DNA of 64,000 nucleotides from Klebsormidium nitens (GCA_000708835.1 DF237339.1:1-64000), one strand, 5' to 3'. Positions 11,401 through 25,100 are shown, counted from the stretch's first letter. Notes: a model not told the origin generated them from the sequence alone. Made by a program: numbers and translations.

Positions 11401-12924
11401 GATCCAGTCGATGCTGGCTGACTTGGAAACAGAGGCGGGGAAGGATGGAGAGTTCGTCCGGATAGCTTCGGACAGGGGCCAGGCTCCGGACGCTGCTCAG
11501 CGTCCGAACGGAGTTACAAAAGCGAAAGCGGGAACGGCGTCCGTAGAGAAGAAGCGGGCGCCCGCGCCGAACGGCGTGCCCGAACGGCCGGCTGTCCGTG
11601 CTGACGTCAGCGAAGAGCCGCGTGCCAACGGGCTAACGGATATAAAGCTCGCAGGGAAGACGAACGGCATCGGCGGTGGGAGTACCCCCCGAGTCGGAGC
11701 CGGATTGGGTGCGAAGGCGGGGGTGACGACAGTCCACGTCAGCATGGACTCCGATAGCGACAGCGAGAGGGGGCCGGGTTCGGGCTCAGATGCGGAGTCC
11801 GATCGAGAGTCCGAACGGGCAGAAGCGTCCGAAACGGAATCTGCTAGTGAGGAGGAGGAAGAGGAGGTTCGGCCGGGGATGAAAAGGGAAGCTGGAGAGC
11901 GAGGGCAAGCTAACGGGGTAATATCGGTTCCTGCTAGCGGGGGGAGCCGACAGCCGTTTAGTCCGGGCAAGGGGCTTGGGCAGTACGGGTTTGAAGGTGG
12001 GTTTTAGGCCGCGAACCTCTTGTCATCTGATTCTGCGGAACCTGAAAGTTGGCAGTAATTTGGATCGAAGCCTGGTTTTCCCTGCTGTAGATTCGTGCGG
12101 TCATTGAGCAGAGAGCAGGTTCACAATATCTACAGTTAGTAGCTCGTCCTTCAGATCTTTGCCTCCAGATGTAAATGAAGCAGAGGCATTGTGCATCTGT
12201 TTCATCTATCATGCCTTTTTACTGATTAAAGCGTATAGCTTCTCGATCTGGGAAAGCTCGGGGTGTAAGTGTGCGACATCCCAAATGTCGAGCCATTCGA
12301 CGAATCTCTGAAAGACAATGTGGTCCCTGTCTGCAGTCCCGTCCTGGGACAACGTGGAGGCCCTGGGCAACGGTCCTGCTGGCCCCAGCGACGTCACGCA
12401 TCCGAAGCGGAGATACGATGAGTGGTAAGTCAGTGGTCGCAATTCAAGATGTTGAGCCCGTTTTGTGATATCCACATTATTGGCACTCGGCCCTTGGAAG
12501 CCGAGACAGTTGAACAACAAGTCATCCTGCCTGGTGACATCAGTAGTCACGGATGTTTGAGAAGCGTGCAAGCCTCTCCGTAAGCCAAAATGTTTTTGTA
12601 TACAAGGAGTTCCTTCCGAGAAGAAACCCGAACATTTGAACGGAATCAGGAAGTTGCCACTTTTGGCAAGATTTTGGGGCTACTGGGGTGATTGCAATTC
12701 TTGTCGCCTTTTGCAGGGACCAATATTACGACCAAGGTAAAACGAAGAAAGTGAAGACCAAGGGCCTGGCAGACGGCGACTACGCCTCCTTCTTGGCTTC
12801 CGAAGGTCGACACGTGGCAGGCGCCCCCAACGGCTCGGCGGTCAGCAACCCCTTCCAGTCGTTTGCGAGCGAAGCTTCAGCTGGCAAGAAGGGGAAAGGT
12901 AGAAAACCGCACAGAGTCAAGTGA
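5463..12924 (+). CDS. Ubiquitin carboxyl-terminal hydrolase, USP36/USP42-like (plant UBP class)
   Basis: Nine exons: 5463-5753, 6161-6275, 6726-7006, 7438-7592, 7868-8171, 9384-9922, 10666-11996, 12337-12424, 12717-12924. Phases close to give 1103 residues, about the size of human USP36. The USP catalytic domain covers about 98-404. It has the Cys box LGNTCFLNS with nucleophile C108, the QEDAHEFM block (183-190), two CxxC zinc-ribbon pairs (C232/C235, C279/C282), and the His box HSGHYYSF with H363 followed by MDDS. The domain closes with AYIIFY. A K/E/G-rich, probably disordered stretch follows. The C-terminus carries [11 protein letters not shown], like the USP36 tail. The enzyme removes ubiquitin from proteins; USP36 members act in the nucleolus, and the basic linker fits that. 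Exon 7 has a triplicated acceptor (see repeat). Intron 5 is unusually long at 1212 nt. Confidence 0.92.
10348..10703 (+). repeat. Tandem triplication of an intron 3' end plus exon start
   Basis: A unit of 111-120 bp, made of the last part of the intron and about the first 40 nt of exon 7, is repeated. Acceptor AGs followed by GACGTACGTGCC occur at 10434, 10554 and 10665. The spacing of 120 and 111 nt is a multiple of three. The third copy leads into the conserved-looking exon. Entry at the second copy stays open and adds 37 residues; entry at the first meets an in-frame TAG after about 20 codons. An older, more diverged tail of the unit is visible from about 10348. Confidence 0.85.
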
Positions 12925-14309
12925 AGGGAATGAGCTAGACGGGGATCTGTTCTGTTTGCTTGCTTGTGTGCATTCAGATTTGAGGTTTGCCCTCTCGAGG
13001 TGAGCATGTTAAATAACGGCTTTTCAGTAGGGTTTGACACGCATTATTCTTCAAGCGCTTTGCAAGGTGTACGTAGCGACAAGGTTAGGACGCATCGCTG
13101 TGACGGCTGCATGCCAGTCCAATCGTTAATTTTTGAAAGAGTTTTCTGGGTCCCATCACTCTTCGTCCAACTTGAAGCGACGGCTGCAAGATGCGAAGCT
13201 TGTTGTCGCCGTCCTTAAACTGTGGCCATGCAGGTATGGTTATCATTGAATATGGTCGTCCTGGTGGTGCAAGTCGCTGTACTCAGTTTAGTAGAGCCAA
13301 ATGTGTGGGTCAATCTGCAAATTAAACGAAATTGACCCCGACTCGTGTGCACATCATGCCAAGTTTTGCAGTGCACGTACAAGTCCGACAAATTCATGCT
13401 GCGGCTGCGCCTGTATTGTGCTTGTATTTACATCCTTCACAACATGATCATTCTGGTCACGCATGCCACCGCGTACCTCAAACTGCAGATCTCGATGCAA
13501 GCGTGCTTTCGCGCTTCAACTAATTCAATGGCGCGGCCAGCTCGCGCAATCTAGCTATATAGGCCGGCATGTTATATGGCATCGTTAAAATTCAATGATA
13601 TCTGACATTCTGTATAGTTGGACATGGTACACGTACGTGTCCATAGCGTGTACGTGTCCATGTCCACGTCCATGTACACGTGTACATGATCGGACGGCGC
13701 ATGATCTCTGGCGGCCTCATCAATTAGGCACTGCATGTCGGCCGGGTAACAGTTATCAACTTAGATTTTGTGGATCGTAATTAAGTTCGACTATTACTGG
13801 TGGTTCGCCAGGAGCACCTGCGTCCATCCCAATCAGGTACTCTTTCAACTATCGCAGATGTATCGTATAGGATTTCAATGTTCGGCTGCTTTTGATTCCA
13901 TTACAATGGCTTGCTTTTTGTACGACTCCGTCTCTGACTCGGATCACCTTTCGCGGCCAGTCCTTGATGAGCACCGTGTGTGCCCTGTCACAGCACAGTT
14001 GACGACCGGATGCCCAACAACACCCTCTCATTACCCTCGTTCAACTTAACAGAGGGGCACGTGTAACATTTTCTGTGAAGCCCTTCGATAGGGCCCCACT
14101 TCGCCTGTGCTGGTGTGGGCCCGGTGTTCTTTCTCAAATCACCACCAATACGGCGACAAGATGCTCACGGTCTATATTCGTGGACGTCCTGTTCTTTTGC
14201 ATGAACATCGCCTGTTTCAAGACCAGTCTTGAAAGCAGATGCCCACTAGGCATCCCAATTGAAGGATGGGGCAGGATAGATAGAATGGCGAAGAGCCGTC
14301 AGACGTTCA
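12925..14309. other. Tail-to-tail spacer between the ubiquitin hydrolase and BLOS1
   Basis: No gene is supported. The middle (about 13300-13800) has the AT-rich, CATG-rich texture also seen in the other tail-to-tail spacers, and holds a degenerate ACGTGTCCAT repeat at 13622-13688. The rest should be the two 3' UTRs. Confidence 0.55.
13622..13688. repeat. Degenerate TACGTGTCCAT short repeat with palindromic ends
   Basis: Within 67 bp the word TACGTGTCCAT occurs twice, with shortened forms after it, and the block ends in the palindrome GTACACGTGTAC, which contains a CACGTG core. It may be a simple repeat. A regulatory role is not shown, since it sits between two gene 3' ends. Confidence 0.6.
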
Positions 14310-15480
14310 TCAGCCTTCAGGAGGGTGAGCAATGTGTTGCAGAGCTTCCGCCATGGTTTCGACCTCCCAGCTAATGGTCTTTGTCCAGTTTTCGAAGTCC
14401 CCAATCTCCTGGAACCAGCAGGTAAGAGTCTGGTCAAAAAGAGCACCATGCCCACCCACAATCAATCTCCTCTGGCACCAACGTGCGCGAAAATGGCTCA
14501 ACAATGCAGGTGCGCTTTGACTTTACTCGATGCTACAGTTGCAGGAACCTGTGAAAGCTTCATTTTACATTTTGTGCAAAAGAAGTGCTCCAAGGAGGGA
14601 GCAAGGCATCACAGGTGGAGTTTATCATCACTGCTTGCATGGATAAGCACGTCACCTCAGCCTCGGAATTGATGGTACAGGATTCAAACCAATCATTGCA
14701 GAAGAACTTGTCTTACCTTCAACGCATCATCAAAGCTGCTCAGTGTGCGCACCCACTGCTGCGTCTGTTTGGTATACTGCCCGACTGAGTTAACCAACGC
14801 TCTTGTTTCCACCTCAATCCTTTTCTGGTTCACAAAGATTTCTTGCACGTTCTTGTTCACGCTGTCCACAAGCAAATCCATCAGCTCAGACACTGACGCC
14901 AGAGCAACCTGCTTCTGCCGGGCTGCAGAACAGAAAGAATTTCAAATGAGTTATGCTTGGTGGTGGCATCACTTAGCACCAAAAGTAGATCCTCACAACA
15001 GGGAACCACAAAAGCTTCTTCGGACTTACACTTAAGTTGGTGGTGGCAATTACAAAGCGTGGTGGCATTATTTAACACCAAAAGTAGACGCTTGCATCGC
15101 ATCCGCACGACAGAGAATCACACAAGCTTCTTTGGAGTTACATTTTAGTTGATGGTGGCACTTTGAAGTCACTTGAGAAGATTCGGAGCTATGCCTCCAA
15201 ATGCACAGTGACTTGTAATGGTCTGCAGCAGCAGAAAAGCTAAATGCACCTTCGATCGCCCGTACTAAACTCCCAATTTCCAGTAGTTGTTCCCTCTCTT
15301 CTTTCCAAAGCGATCACCCACTTCCACCAAGTGAGAGTTGCCTATCCTTTGTAAATGCCTTCATCTTGAACCAGCATTCTGAAATGTGCTTCATCCCCTT
15401 GTCGGCTCACCTGTGCTTTCTTTGAGAGTGAGCTGCTTCTTTGCATGCTCGGTCAAAATTTCGTCAAAGATGGAAGCCAT
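14310..15480 (-). CDS. BLOS1: BLOC-1 complex subunit 1 (BLOS1/GCN5L1)
   Basis: Three exons on the minus strand: 15411-15480, 14717-14922, 14310-14408. Phases close exactly to 124 residues; the human short form has 125. The protein is a small, mostly helical coiled-coil subunit. The family core reads SVNKNVQEIFVNQKRIEVE, then YTKQTQQWV and EIGDFENWTKT, which match plant and animal BLOS1 closely. BLOS1 works in BLOC-1/BORC-type complexes on endosomes and, in plants, in sorting toward the vacuole; GCN5L1 is also linked to mitochondrial protein acetylation. The start was chosen at MASIFDEILTEHAKK, since the open frame upstream (to 15741) is rich in proline and glycine and looks like 5' UTR. Intron 1 carries an old direct repeat. 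The gene is head-to-head with VPS15. Confidence 0.9.
14957..15165. repeat. Diverged direct repeat of about 100 bp in BLOS1 intron 1
   Basis: Two neighbouring blocks (about 14957-15046 and 15058-15163) share the order GGTGGCAT, then TTA-CACCAAAAGTAGA, then CACAAAAGCTTCTT or CACAAGCTTCTTTGG, then a GGTGGTGGCA-like end. They are visibly related but have many substitutions and indels, so the duplication is old. Confidence 0.6.
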
Positions 15481-16136
15481 TTTGCCACAGCAATCTGTCA
15501 GCATTCTGTGTCTTCCACCAAGCGCTGTACCCTTGTTGACCCTCGAAGCTCTCTTCCCCACTTGCCTTGGGCTGGGGCCAGGAATTGGACCAGGAAGAAA
15601 CGCCCCTTTCTTGTTGAACCAGCTGATCTTTGAAGAAACTTGAAGCAAAATCTGCTTTTCAAGTTTCAGTTTCACGTCCTGTGACCTGTCAATGGTGAGA
15701 CTCAGAGAAAGTGAGCGTATAAATTCCCTGAATTTCTTCAATAAGCCAGTATTATTTTACCGTTAGGTATTCTGGAGGATTGTTTCCATACACGGTACTT
15801 GTTGAGTTGGAACTTGGGCCGGAACTGCCGTAGAGATGAGCACTTTAGAGCTATATATATTACTTGTGTATCACAATATAAGCCCAATAGAAACGTCGGA
15901 TTTGCTAGAAATAGATGGGGGCTAGGCCTGAGACACCTCAGGTCAGGGGCCAGGGCAAAGCCGCAGCTTGATCAGCATGACACTTGCTCCGCCTTGAGGC
16001 CATGGTCCTAGAAAGTGGCCATGGCGCATGAAATGGGAAGCAGGAAGAAGAGGATACAACAGTGGAGGCCAATTGAAGGCTAGGTGGGGAATTAGTTACC
16101 TCATTCCATCAGCCACGCAGTTCTACAGCAAAAGCC
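15481..16136. promoter_or_regulatory. Head-to-head spacer, BLOS1 / VPS15
   Basis: This 656-bp stretch lies between two start codons pointing outward, so it should hold both promoters and 5' UTRs. A TATATATAT run at about 15851-15860 is a possible TATA element for either direction. I see no other site worth naming. Confidence 0.5.
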
Positions 16137-19100
16137 ATGGGCAATCAACTTGCCCGGACGACGCAAGTCTCCCCGTCTGACTACTATCTCCATGACCTCC
16201 CCAACAATGTCGTGTACAAGGCGACGTTGGGAGGGGGAAGGTTTCTCAAGACTGTGCAGTGCGTTCATGATGAGGGGCTCGTTGTGGCGAAAGTCTACTT
16301 TAAACGAGGAGACACACCGACGCTGAAGGTGTGAAGAACACCTCCAGCTTCAGTTCTTTGCTGTGCAATTACAACAACCTGCTCAAAGGCTTGTTCAGTT
16401 TCTCATTGCGAGGGGGCCTTTAATGATCCCTGTGCTGGGTATGATGCGTTCGTTTGAACATGTTTAAGTTTTCGGACATTGTTTGCTTGGAGAATGCTGT
16501 TTGATCCTAACTGAAAGAGTCAGCTAGAGGGGACTTGCAACGAACAATGTGTACAAAGGTCGCTCCAAAACTGAACTTGTATCTGATTGGCCTTCAACAT
16601 AGTCGGAGGTTCTCAATGTCAGATACTGTGTGCCCCATCCCTTAGTTCTGGATTCTCAACAGAGTATCTCACTTGGTTGCTGAGAAAGGTTGCTGTCATG
16701 ACAGGATCATGCTATGTGGTGGCACCAGAGTTCATTTGCACGTTGCTATCAGCTGAGACTAGTGCAGGCACTTGACAGTATTTTCTAATTGATCAGGTGC
16801 AATGAATAACACCACCAATAAATTGGTGGTCTGGGCACGTACTTAGGCCCTCCATTCTAACTCTGCTTCTGACGTATGTAGCTCACCCGTTGCTTGAGCT
16901 TCTCTTCTTTCGTATCAGAATCTGGAAAATGATGAATTTCCGATTTTAAACTGCGTGTTGAAAAGTAGGACGTGCTCCCATCACCGCCGGTTACACACCG
17001 GTGACACAACCTGCCTGGGACGCAACGCCCCCCACACTGTCAAAGTGCAAACGACCATGACGCTTCAGTGGATAATTTGGAGTACAAGCTGGGACAAGAG
17101 TCTTGTGTTGCTACATACTCAAGGCTTGTCGAATCACTTTGCACATCTATCTTAGGAATTGAGATGTCAAGAAACGATTCTATCTCAGGTTTACGAGCGC
17201 CGCCTGGCGGAGATCCGGCAGAAGCTCGCCGACGTCCCACTGTCGCACGTGTGGCCGTTCCAGCGGTGGGTGGACACCGACAAAGCTGCGTACCTTGTGC
17301 GCCAGTACTTCTACAGCAACCTCTACGACCGCATCAGCACGCGGCCCTTCCTGACGGCCATCGAGAAGAAGTGGCTCGCCTTTCAGCTGCTCCATGCGGT
17401 GAGTCCGTTCAGCATTGGGCTGACTTCTCAGATGCGGTTGGGGTGCTAAGAGGACCTGGTTGTCATCACAGTCCAAACTTCGCACACTAAAGGTGGTGCC
17501 AGTTTGATTGATTTGCAGAGGTGTTTCATTGTTGCCCGCTGCCGGAATGGGTGTAAATGTCTCGATACCTCTTCATGATCGCACAAGGTGGTGTTCCACC
17601 ATTATGAGGGCACCTGACAAGTCCTGGGCAAATCAATAGAGAACGAGGTGGATTGGCGTTTGTTTCTAGGCTCCTAAGTTCCTCGTGGCACTTTTGTGAC
17701 ATAGACGCTTTATGACACAACTCACCAAGTCTCAAGCCGCCACAGCTTGACCACCCCCCCTGGTGTCAAACCTGCAGCTCGCGCAGAGCCACGATAGAGG
17801 CGTCTGTCATGGCGACATCAAGTGCGAGAACGTTCTGGTCACAAGTTGGGGCTGGGTTTACTTGGCGGACTTCGCATCTTTCAAACCGACGCACCTGCCG
17901 GCCGACAATCCTGCCGACTTTTCCTTCTTCTTCGACACTGGGGGGCGGCGGCGCTGCTATATTGCACCTGAGGTAGGAGGTTGAAGGATTTCCGTACTTT
18001 TCCTGGTCACTGAAAGTACGGCGGCCTTGGGGTGAGACCTTGTCATAGGAGAGCAGAAACAATCGACGAAGACCCCGTGGAATTTGGAACATGCTCGCTC
18101 AACCGGATCCATCTGTCTCCGGCCGTTTCTCTCAGAAAAAATCATATACAATTCATACAGAAGTTGACCTTGTTGAGCTGGATTTCTTTCCAAGCTTCAT
18201 AAAATCCTCGTTCTCTGACCTACATCTTGAGAATCTCATCCTTGTTCTGGCTGTAAGGTTTCGCGTCGAGCAATTTGGGTGAGCGCTCATCTCCGTTCCT
18301 CTGGAGCAATGAGGGCGCTTCGATCGATCCCGTGGTATTCAAGGTACTTACCGGGTACGGGATGTTTCTAGAGAGGACAGTCTACAAAGCTGGACGCGGA
18401 CCGGAGATGCGAAGTTAGTGAGCCTAGCAGGTTTCGGTCGATGCGGACTCTATCAGCAGGGCTCCGGTTTGCTCAGAAAGTCGTTTCGCCTGCTTATTCC
18501 TTATTGTCCTTTTATGCAGCGCTTCTTCGAGTCCTCCAAGCCACCCCCCGACGGCGACGCGCCCCTCGCGCCGGCGATGGACATCTTCTCGCTGGGCTGC
18601 ATCATCGCGGAGCTCTTCCTGGAGGGCCAGCCGCTCTTCACGCTCTCGCACCTCCTGCAGTACCGTAACGGCCTATATGACCCTGCTGCCGCTGTCAATA
18701 AGGTACGCTATGGCCGAAATTGACGGCGACTTCTTCTCGGGACGTTTGTGGGTCCTCTGTTTTGCCCTTGTCCTGAACTGGAAGTCTACCTTTTGTGGCC
18801 TTCATATGGTGCTCGAAGCAGCAGCAAGGTTACCCGAACCGCTCTGGATCCGGCTGCTGATATAGCCTCGACAAGACGGAATCCAAAATGCAATTGTCTC
18901 ATATGTGCGTGTTGTGATCCCTCTATCCGGTTGGATGTTGTAGAGATCTTCTGCGACCTTCGATTGGGTGCGCCTTTGAGTTCGTCAAAATGGACAGTCA
19001 AGTAACATTGGCGGCACTCTGCGGCCATCCTCGATAAATGCAAGGACGGCCCATCTGCGTCTAGGGTCTCTTCAAGCTGCTCTTAGGCCGACGTTGCAAC

Positions 19101-22100
19101 TTTAGCTTGACGCGTTGCGTTCTGTGGCTTACCCCGCTGATGGATAATTCCTCCGGTTTTCTCTCGCTTTTCCGTACAGCAAATGAAGCCTTTGAAGCCA
19201 GCTTGACGCTTCTTGAACGTTCATACCATTCCCAATTGCTCCATTATACCTAATGCGTGGAGGGCTCACGTGTTTAGTTCTACGTGAAGCTTCTATTCGC
19301 TCTCAAGTCCTCGCTTCTTGACACCTTGCGTGGACTCTGCTTGACCTCGTTCCTTCTCGATTTGTAGATCCAAGACCCCGGCATCCGCTCCCTTATCTTG
19401 CACATGATCCAGCTCGACCCGTCCGCGCGCCTCTCCGCGCGCGAGTACCTCTCCCGCTGCGCCGCGAACACCCTCCCTAGTTACTTCTCTTACCTCCACG
19501 ACTTTTTCGGACGCCTCGTTCCGCTGGACGCGGATACTCGCGTTTCCGTTACCCAGGAAAGCTTCCCGGAACTTTGCCGGAAGATCCTCTCGGAGACGCC
19601 CGGAAAGGCGGGGGTTCAGGCTGATTCGCTGCGGATTGAGGGGGCCGTAACGCCCCCGGAAAGTGCCCCCGAGAGCGATGTGAATAAGGTTCCCGAGTTC
19701 TCGCGGTCCAAGTCGCTTCCCGCCGAGCCCCGCCCGCACTCAGCCGCTGTCACGATTGACACCGGCCAGCTCATTGCTGACATCAGCAACATTCTGGGCT
19801 CGCCGAATAAGGCGCCGGGGGTAAGCCCGGGCTCACCAGGGGCCCCCCCGAAAGAAAGATCAAACGGTGCCGACCCTGGGAAAGGGAGCCCTCGGCAACT
19901 GTGGCCCCGGAGCGTGTCGTTAGGGGGGGCACAGGGCGGACGAAACTTACAGAATGGGGGGTCAGGACCAGCGGGGCAGAGGAGGGGGGTGACGGGGCCT
20001 GCTGCGTCGATCATGGGGAGAGACGGGGCGTTTATAGTGGATGAGCGTCCGGAGGGGGGGAGTTCTGGAGGGAATACCGAAGGGGGGGATCTGGCGGCGA
20101 GCAGGCTGAAGGTGACTGCTGCGGACGCGCAGAGAGCGGCGGCGCTGGCGATTGGTGAAGTAGTCACGGAAGAGGTGAGGAATCAGCTCCGGTACATTCC
20201 TTTCGCCTTGTCTAGTCTTGATGCGTGCTATCTTTCACTGTTGGTCACAGATTCGAGGATTGGGCCAAACAAGTCTGCAATGTTTGACAGTAGGACCTGT
20301 AGTATGTCGACTTGTGGTTCTAAAGGCTGGTATACGTGGACGATCGGTTCACAAATCTTGATGAACCACTTTGAGCGCATTCCTTGTCGCGATACTTTCT
20401 GATAACGCTTCTCTTCAACAAGCGAAGTCTTTCGTAAGACTCCGCAAGGGACGGTTACTCGTTTGAAGGATTCTAAACCTAAGCTCTCAAAGGTGGTCGT
20501 CTTTATGCAGACAACTTCTTCCCCACCTCTCATCTTCTATCATACGCCACCCATTCATCTTTGTTCATGCCCGCCTTCGTTTCCTCAGGTCCTCGAAACC
20601 CAGGTTCGCGACGGCCCTGACGGCTCTTTCGCTGAGCGGCCGATCTTCGCCGGCGGAGTCGCGTGCGGTCGCCGGAAGGAAGAGATCACCCTGCCAAAAG
20701 AAGGCAACTGGACTTGGGAAGGCGACTGGGCGGTCGATGTCGGGGGCGCGGTCGACGGCGAAGGCTGGCAATACCGGTCCGACAACCGGAGCGGAAACGG
20801 AAAGGAGGCCCGATCGTCGCCCCTGGGAAGACGATCGAGCGGCGCAGACGAGGTTTCGGAACGGAATCCGCCAGGGGAAACGGAGAGTAACGGAGCGGGC
20901 CTGGTCCGGGCCCCGAGCGGCGACCAAGAGAAGCGGCGCCAGTCTGCTTGGTCGCCACTCTGCACCTCGGACGCGCTCAGGCGGCGGCGGCGGTGGGTCC
21001 GAAAGCGCCGGAGGCGGCCCTCGTTTCCGGTACTTCTGGAAGACACCCCGCTAGTTGTCGAATGCCCCCCCATGGACCCCCCCGAAACGGTAACGATCTC
21101 CGAGGGCATGGTTCTGATCGCCGCCCTGCTCTGCGCATGCGTCCGATCCGTGAAACTGGCGCAGGGCCGCCGGACCGCGCTCTCGCTCTTGAAAGACACC
21201 GCGATGCACTGTGACGACGACGCGAGACTCCAGAGGATCGTTCCCGTCGTCGCCGGTCTAGTTCACGACCCAAGCGCGGCCGTCCGGTGCGCGGCGGTGT
21301 ACGCCCTCTCGGACGTCCTCTCCGTGGTCCGAAGCTTCCCGCTCTCGGACGGTCAGATCTTCCCGGAGTACATCTTCCCCAGCCTATCGATGCTCCCACG
21401 CGACCAGGAGGAAAGCGTACGGATCGCGTATGCGGACAGCATCGCCAAACTCGCGTCCGCAGCCCAGCGCTTCCTCGCGTGCTCCCAGCACATGACCAAC
21501 GAGGTTACCGCCGCGGTTACCCCGAGACCCGCCTCCAAAACCCCGCGCCCCCCCCGTCCAAATGCAGCGAAACCCACCCCCCCGGGGCACGCTCTCCATT
21601 TCGAAACCGAGCTGACCAACCTCCGGGAAGCCGTGGCACGCGTGATCCAAGAACTCGTCACCGGGCCGAAAAGCACGTCGGCCGTCCGCGCCGCGATCTT
21701 GCGCCACGTGTCCCCCCTCTGCACGTTCTTCGGCCGACGCGGCAGCCACGACTTCCTCCTCCCGCTCCTCATCACCTTCCTAAACGACCGTGACGATCGG
21801 TTACGGGCCGCGTTCTTCGAGCAAGCCGCGTCGTCCGGCGCACGCACGTGGGGGGGCGACGCGCACCTGGTCAATAAGCCGTCCCCCGTGGCGAGCGCTT
21901 ACATGCTCGAGGACCGGGGGCTGGGCCGTGCGAGTTTGGAGGCGTTTCTGCTGCCGTGCATCGAGCAGGCTCTGAACGATACCGAGGAAACGGTGCTCGC
22001 GGCGGCGCTGGGCTGTCTTACCGCGCTGACGGTGCGCGGGCTCCTGCGGAAGAAAGTGATGCTGGAGGCGACCGAGTGGACCGCGCCGCTGCTGTGCCAC

Positions 22101-25100
22101 CCGGCGAGATGGGTATGTTCTATTGCCGGCGTCGGCTTGCTGATCTTGTTTCTGGCTTTGAGCATTCGACCGTTGGACCTTTCTTCATTTGGATCATCTC
22201 CCGCTACAGTTGCATGGAGGCACCTTGAGTCGTTGATAAAATCTGCGTACAACATCCGTAACATCAAGCAGTTCTGATAAGCTTAAAGACGTATTTCGTT
22301 CTGTACTCGGTCACTTCTCGACGGGCGGGAGTCACTCATAGGCGAGAGCCAACGATTGGTTTAGCGCATGCTTGATCAACAGAAAACCTTAACCTGCATT
22401 GTATTGTAAAGATGGAAAGGATGTTCTTCAAGATGCGACTCTGTCCCTCGTGGGGACGTTCCTCGAAACGCAAGCCGTCATCAAACGCGCATGCTTTCAG
22501 ATCCCGCCTCAAACTAGGGACCCTACATGTCTTCTCAGGTGCAACGTGCGGCGGTCGCCTTCATCGCCACGGTTGCCGCCAGCCTGCCCCCCGCCGATGT
22601 CCACGCATTCCTGGCACCGACAATTGCGCCGTCCCTCAAGAAGGAGCCCCTCAGTCTCTCCAGCGAACCCGCCCTTCTGGCCGCCCTCAAAACGCCCTTG
22701 CCCCGGGCACTTTTCGACATGGCCCTTAGTAACGCCATGCTGTCTGCGTCCCAAGCCTTTGGAACCACCCGGGGGATCTCCCCGGGAGGTGGACGCAGGC
22801 CGGACGCCCGGTTTCCGGCCGCTCGGGAGAGTGGTCCGGCCAGGCGGAACCCGCCGAGGCCGGAATATCCCACCGGCGGAATGCGTAGGAATCCTGGAAA
22901 GGCCCTGTCGGACGACAGGTTGCAGTCTGGCGCGGAGGCGCCAACGTCCGGAAGAGGGCCTTCTGATGGAAAAGCGGGCGGAGGGGATTCGAGCAGCGCC
23001 CACGTGATCGAGCAGTGGCAGGCCGTGCGGAACCAGGAAGGGGGGGGTCCGGAGCCGGGCGTTTCCGGGGGGGGGATCGACGAAGATAACCAGAAGCTGC
23101 GGTTCATGGAAGGGTACATTAAGAACTCGTCGAGCATCATGCAGCAGCGAATGAGAAACTGGGAGAGCGAGAATCAGGAGAAATTGCAAGGGGGCGAGGG
23201 GCGCGGAGGTGGCGGGGAAAGCGAGGGCGGGTTTGGGGCTGCAAACGGGGGCCTGGAGGCGCAAGCGGGGATTCCGGTGTACAGCGTTCCGCTCCTCGAC
23301 CGGCGGCCGGGGTCTCGGTCGAGCTCGCCCCCTCCGGCCGACCCGCAGGTCAGTGCTGCTCTGCCCTAACGGTCATCATCCGAGTGTCTTCTTCATATCT
23401 AGCCCGTTCTATGTTGTTGCCTTCTACTTGACTTGTTGGAACATACCTGGCTTTCTTGGGACCAGGATCAAGTTTTACCTTTTGAAGATTTGCCGCTCAG
23501 GATACGGATGCGGCAATAGTTGGGGCATACGGTCATAGTAACGAGCTCTGCTGGTTAGCATTTCCGACCGGTTCTTTTCTGTCAGCAACCCTTTCAAGCT
23601 TCGGTTTAGATCGTTTCTATGCATTTTCAAGTTCTACTTCTCGTCTCCTAGGAGCCCCGCACATTTCCTTTGCCATCAGTCTCTGGCTGCCTTTGACAGC
23701 CCCTGCTTGCTCCCCAAGAAACCGCAAAGCCCTAAAACAACCCCTTAAGCTCTAAAAGAAGCCCTTAAACAAGTCGTAAACCCGCCCTCTCGCACTTTCC
23801 CCAGGGTCCTCGCACCGTCCCCGTGAACGCCGACTGGGGCCTCGTCTTTGGCGTCCGGGGCAGTTCCCCGACCGCCTCCATCGCACACTACCACAAAAAC
23901 CCGCAGACCCCGAACTTTCCCCCAAACAGCGATGCTAGCTGGGCTTCGATGGCGACCGCGCACTCGTCGATGCGCGCCTCGCAACACCTGCAGCGGTCAG
24001 CGATCGTGGCGGGACAGGCGCCGCCGTTTGGGGGTGTGCCGCATCCAGGGTACGGAGAGGGGGGGTAAGCGCTCTGCTCTTTCTTTGGGAGTCTTCTTCG
24101 TCAGTAGTGGATTCGTTGCGGTCCGTCCAGAAATGCTGCTTATTCGATGAGCAGATGCTCTTGATTTTGTTTGCAGAAATTCGCTTTGTAGACGTTGAAG
24201 AGTCTGCATGACGTTCCTAGGATCCCTTATAATTCGCTGCTATGGCACTCTTTTGCAAGGGACCGTTAGGTGCTTTTAGAGCCTCCCCTCTCTTTTACTT
24301 CGCGCAATTGTTACTTGTGATGGTCCCTTCTTAAGATTCGAAGCACAATGTAATCTTGAAGCTTATGCAGGGTGAACCCTCACCGACGTCCTGGTATGTA
24401 GAGGCGTATAGAGAAAAGGGAAGTAGAAAAGAACAGAAGAGGTAGGAAAGAGGGTCTACAACTGATTAGTTTGAGGAGCGCGTTCAATTCTCTGACGACC
24501 TAGCCATTGCTCCGCCTTCAAGTTTACTATGTCAATTCCAAGCCCTAGACCGAAACACAGACTTCGAACCCCATGCCTGACACTAAACCTCAACGCTGTT
24601 TCCCTTTTTCCCAGGCCCGTTCAGACCGCCCGCGCTCCACCTTTCCCCTCCCCCGACCAGCCGTCAAAAATTGCCCCCCCGGCCACCAAACCCGACGCTG
24701 ATAGTTCCGACCCGCTGTCTTCCCTCCTCGACTTCTCCCAGCCGTCCGATGGCGCCACGTGGCGCCCCAAGGGCGTCCTGATTTCACATCTGCAGGAGCA
24801 CACAAAGGCGATCAATCAATTGGCGGTCGCCCGAGATAACGTTTTCTTTGCGAGCGGGTCGGATGACGGGACCGTTCGCATCTGGGACTGTCGGAGGCTG
24901 GAGCGTGACGTGTCATTCCGGAGTAAGCTGACGTATGATACGGGTGGGGGGAGAGTTACTGGGGTGGAGATGCTGGACGGGTATGACGTGGCGGCGGCAA
25001 CAAGCGGGGGCAGCATCCACGTGGCAAGGTGAGCCGGTCGGAAGGATTATGACGTCAGTGTCCCGAGCAGAAGGCTTGTCCTCGCAATATTTTGCTTCAA

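Noticed and set aside
15481-15741. N-terminal extension of BLOS1 in the same frame
   Set aside because: The added residues are P/G-rich and basic, unlike any BLOS1, and the total length fits the family only with the start at 15480.
20585-21199. Minus-strand and other-frame open stretches over VPS15 exons 6 and 7
   Set aside because: GC-rich coding shadows; the plus-strand frame carries the HEAT repeats and joins in phase with both neighbours.
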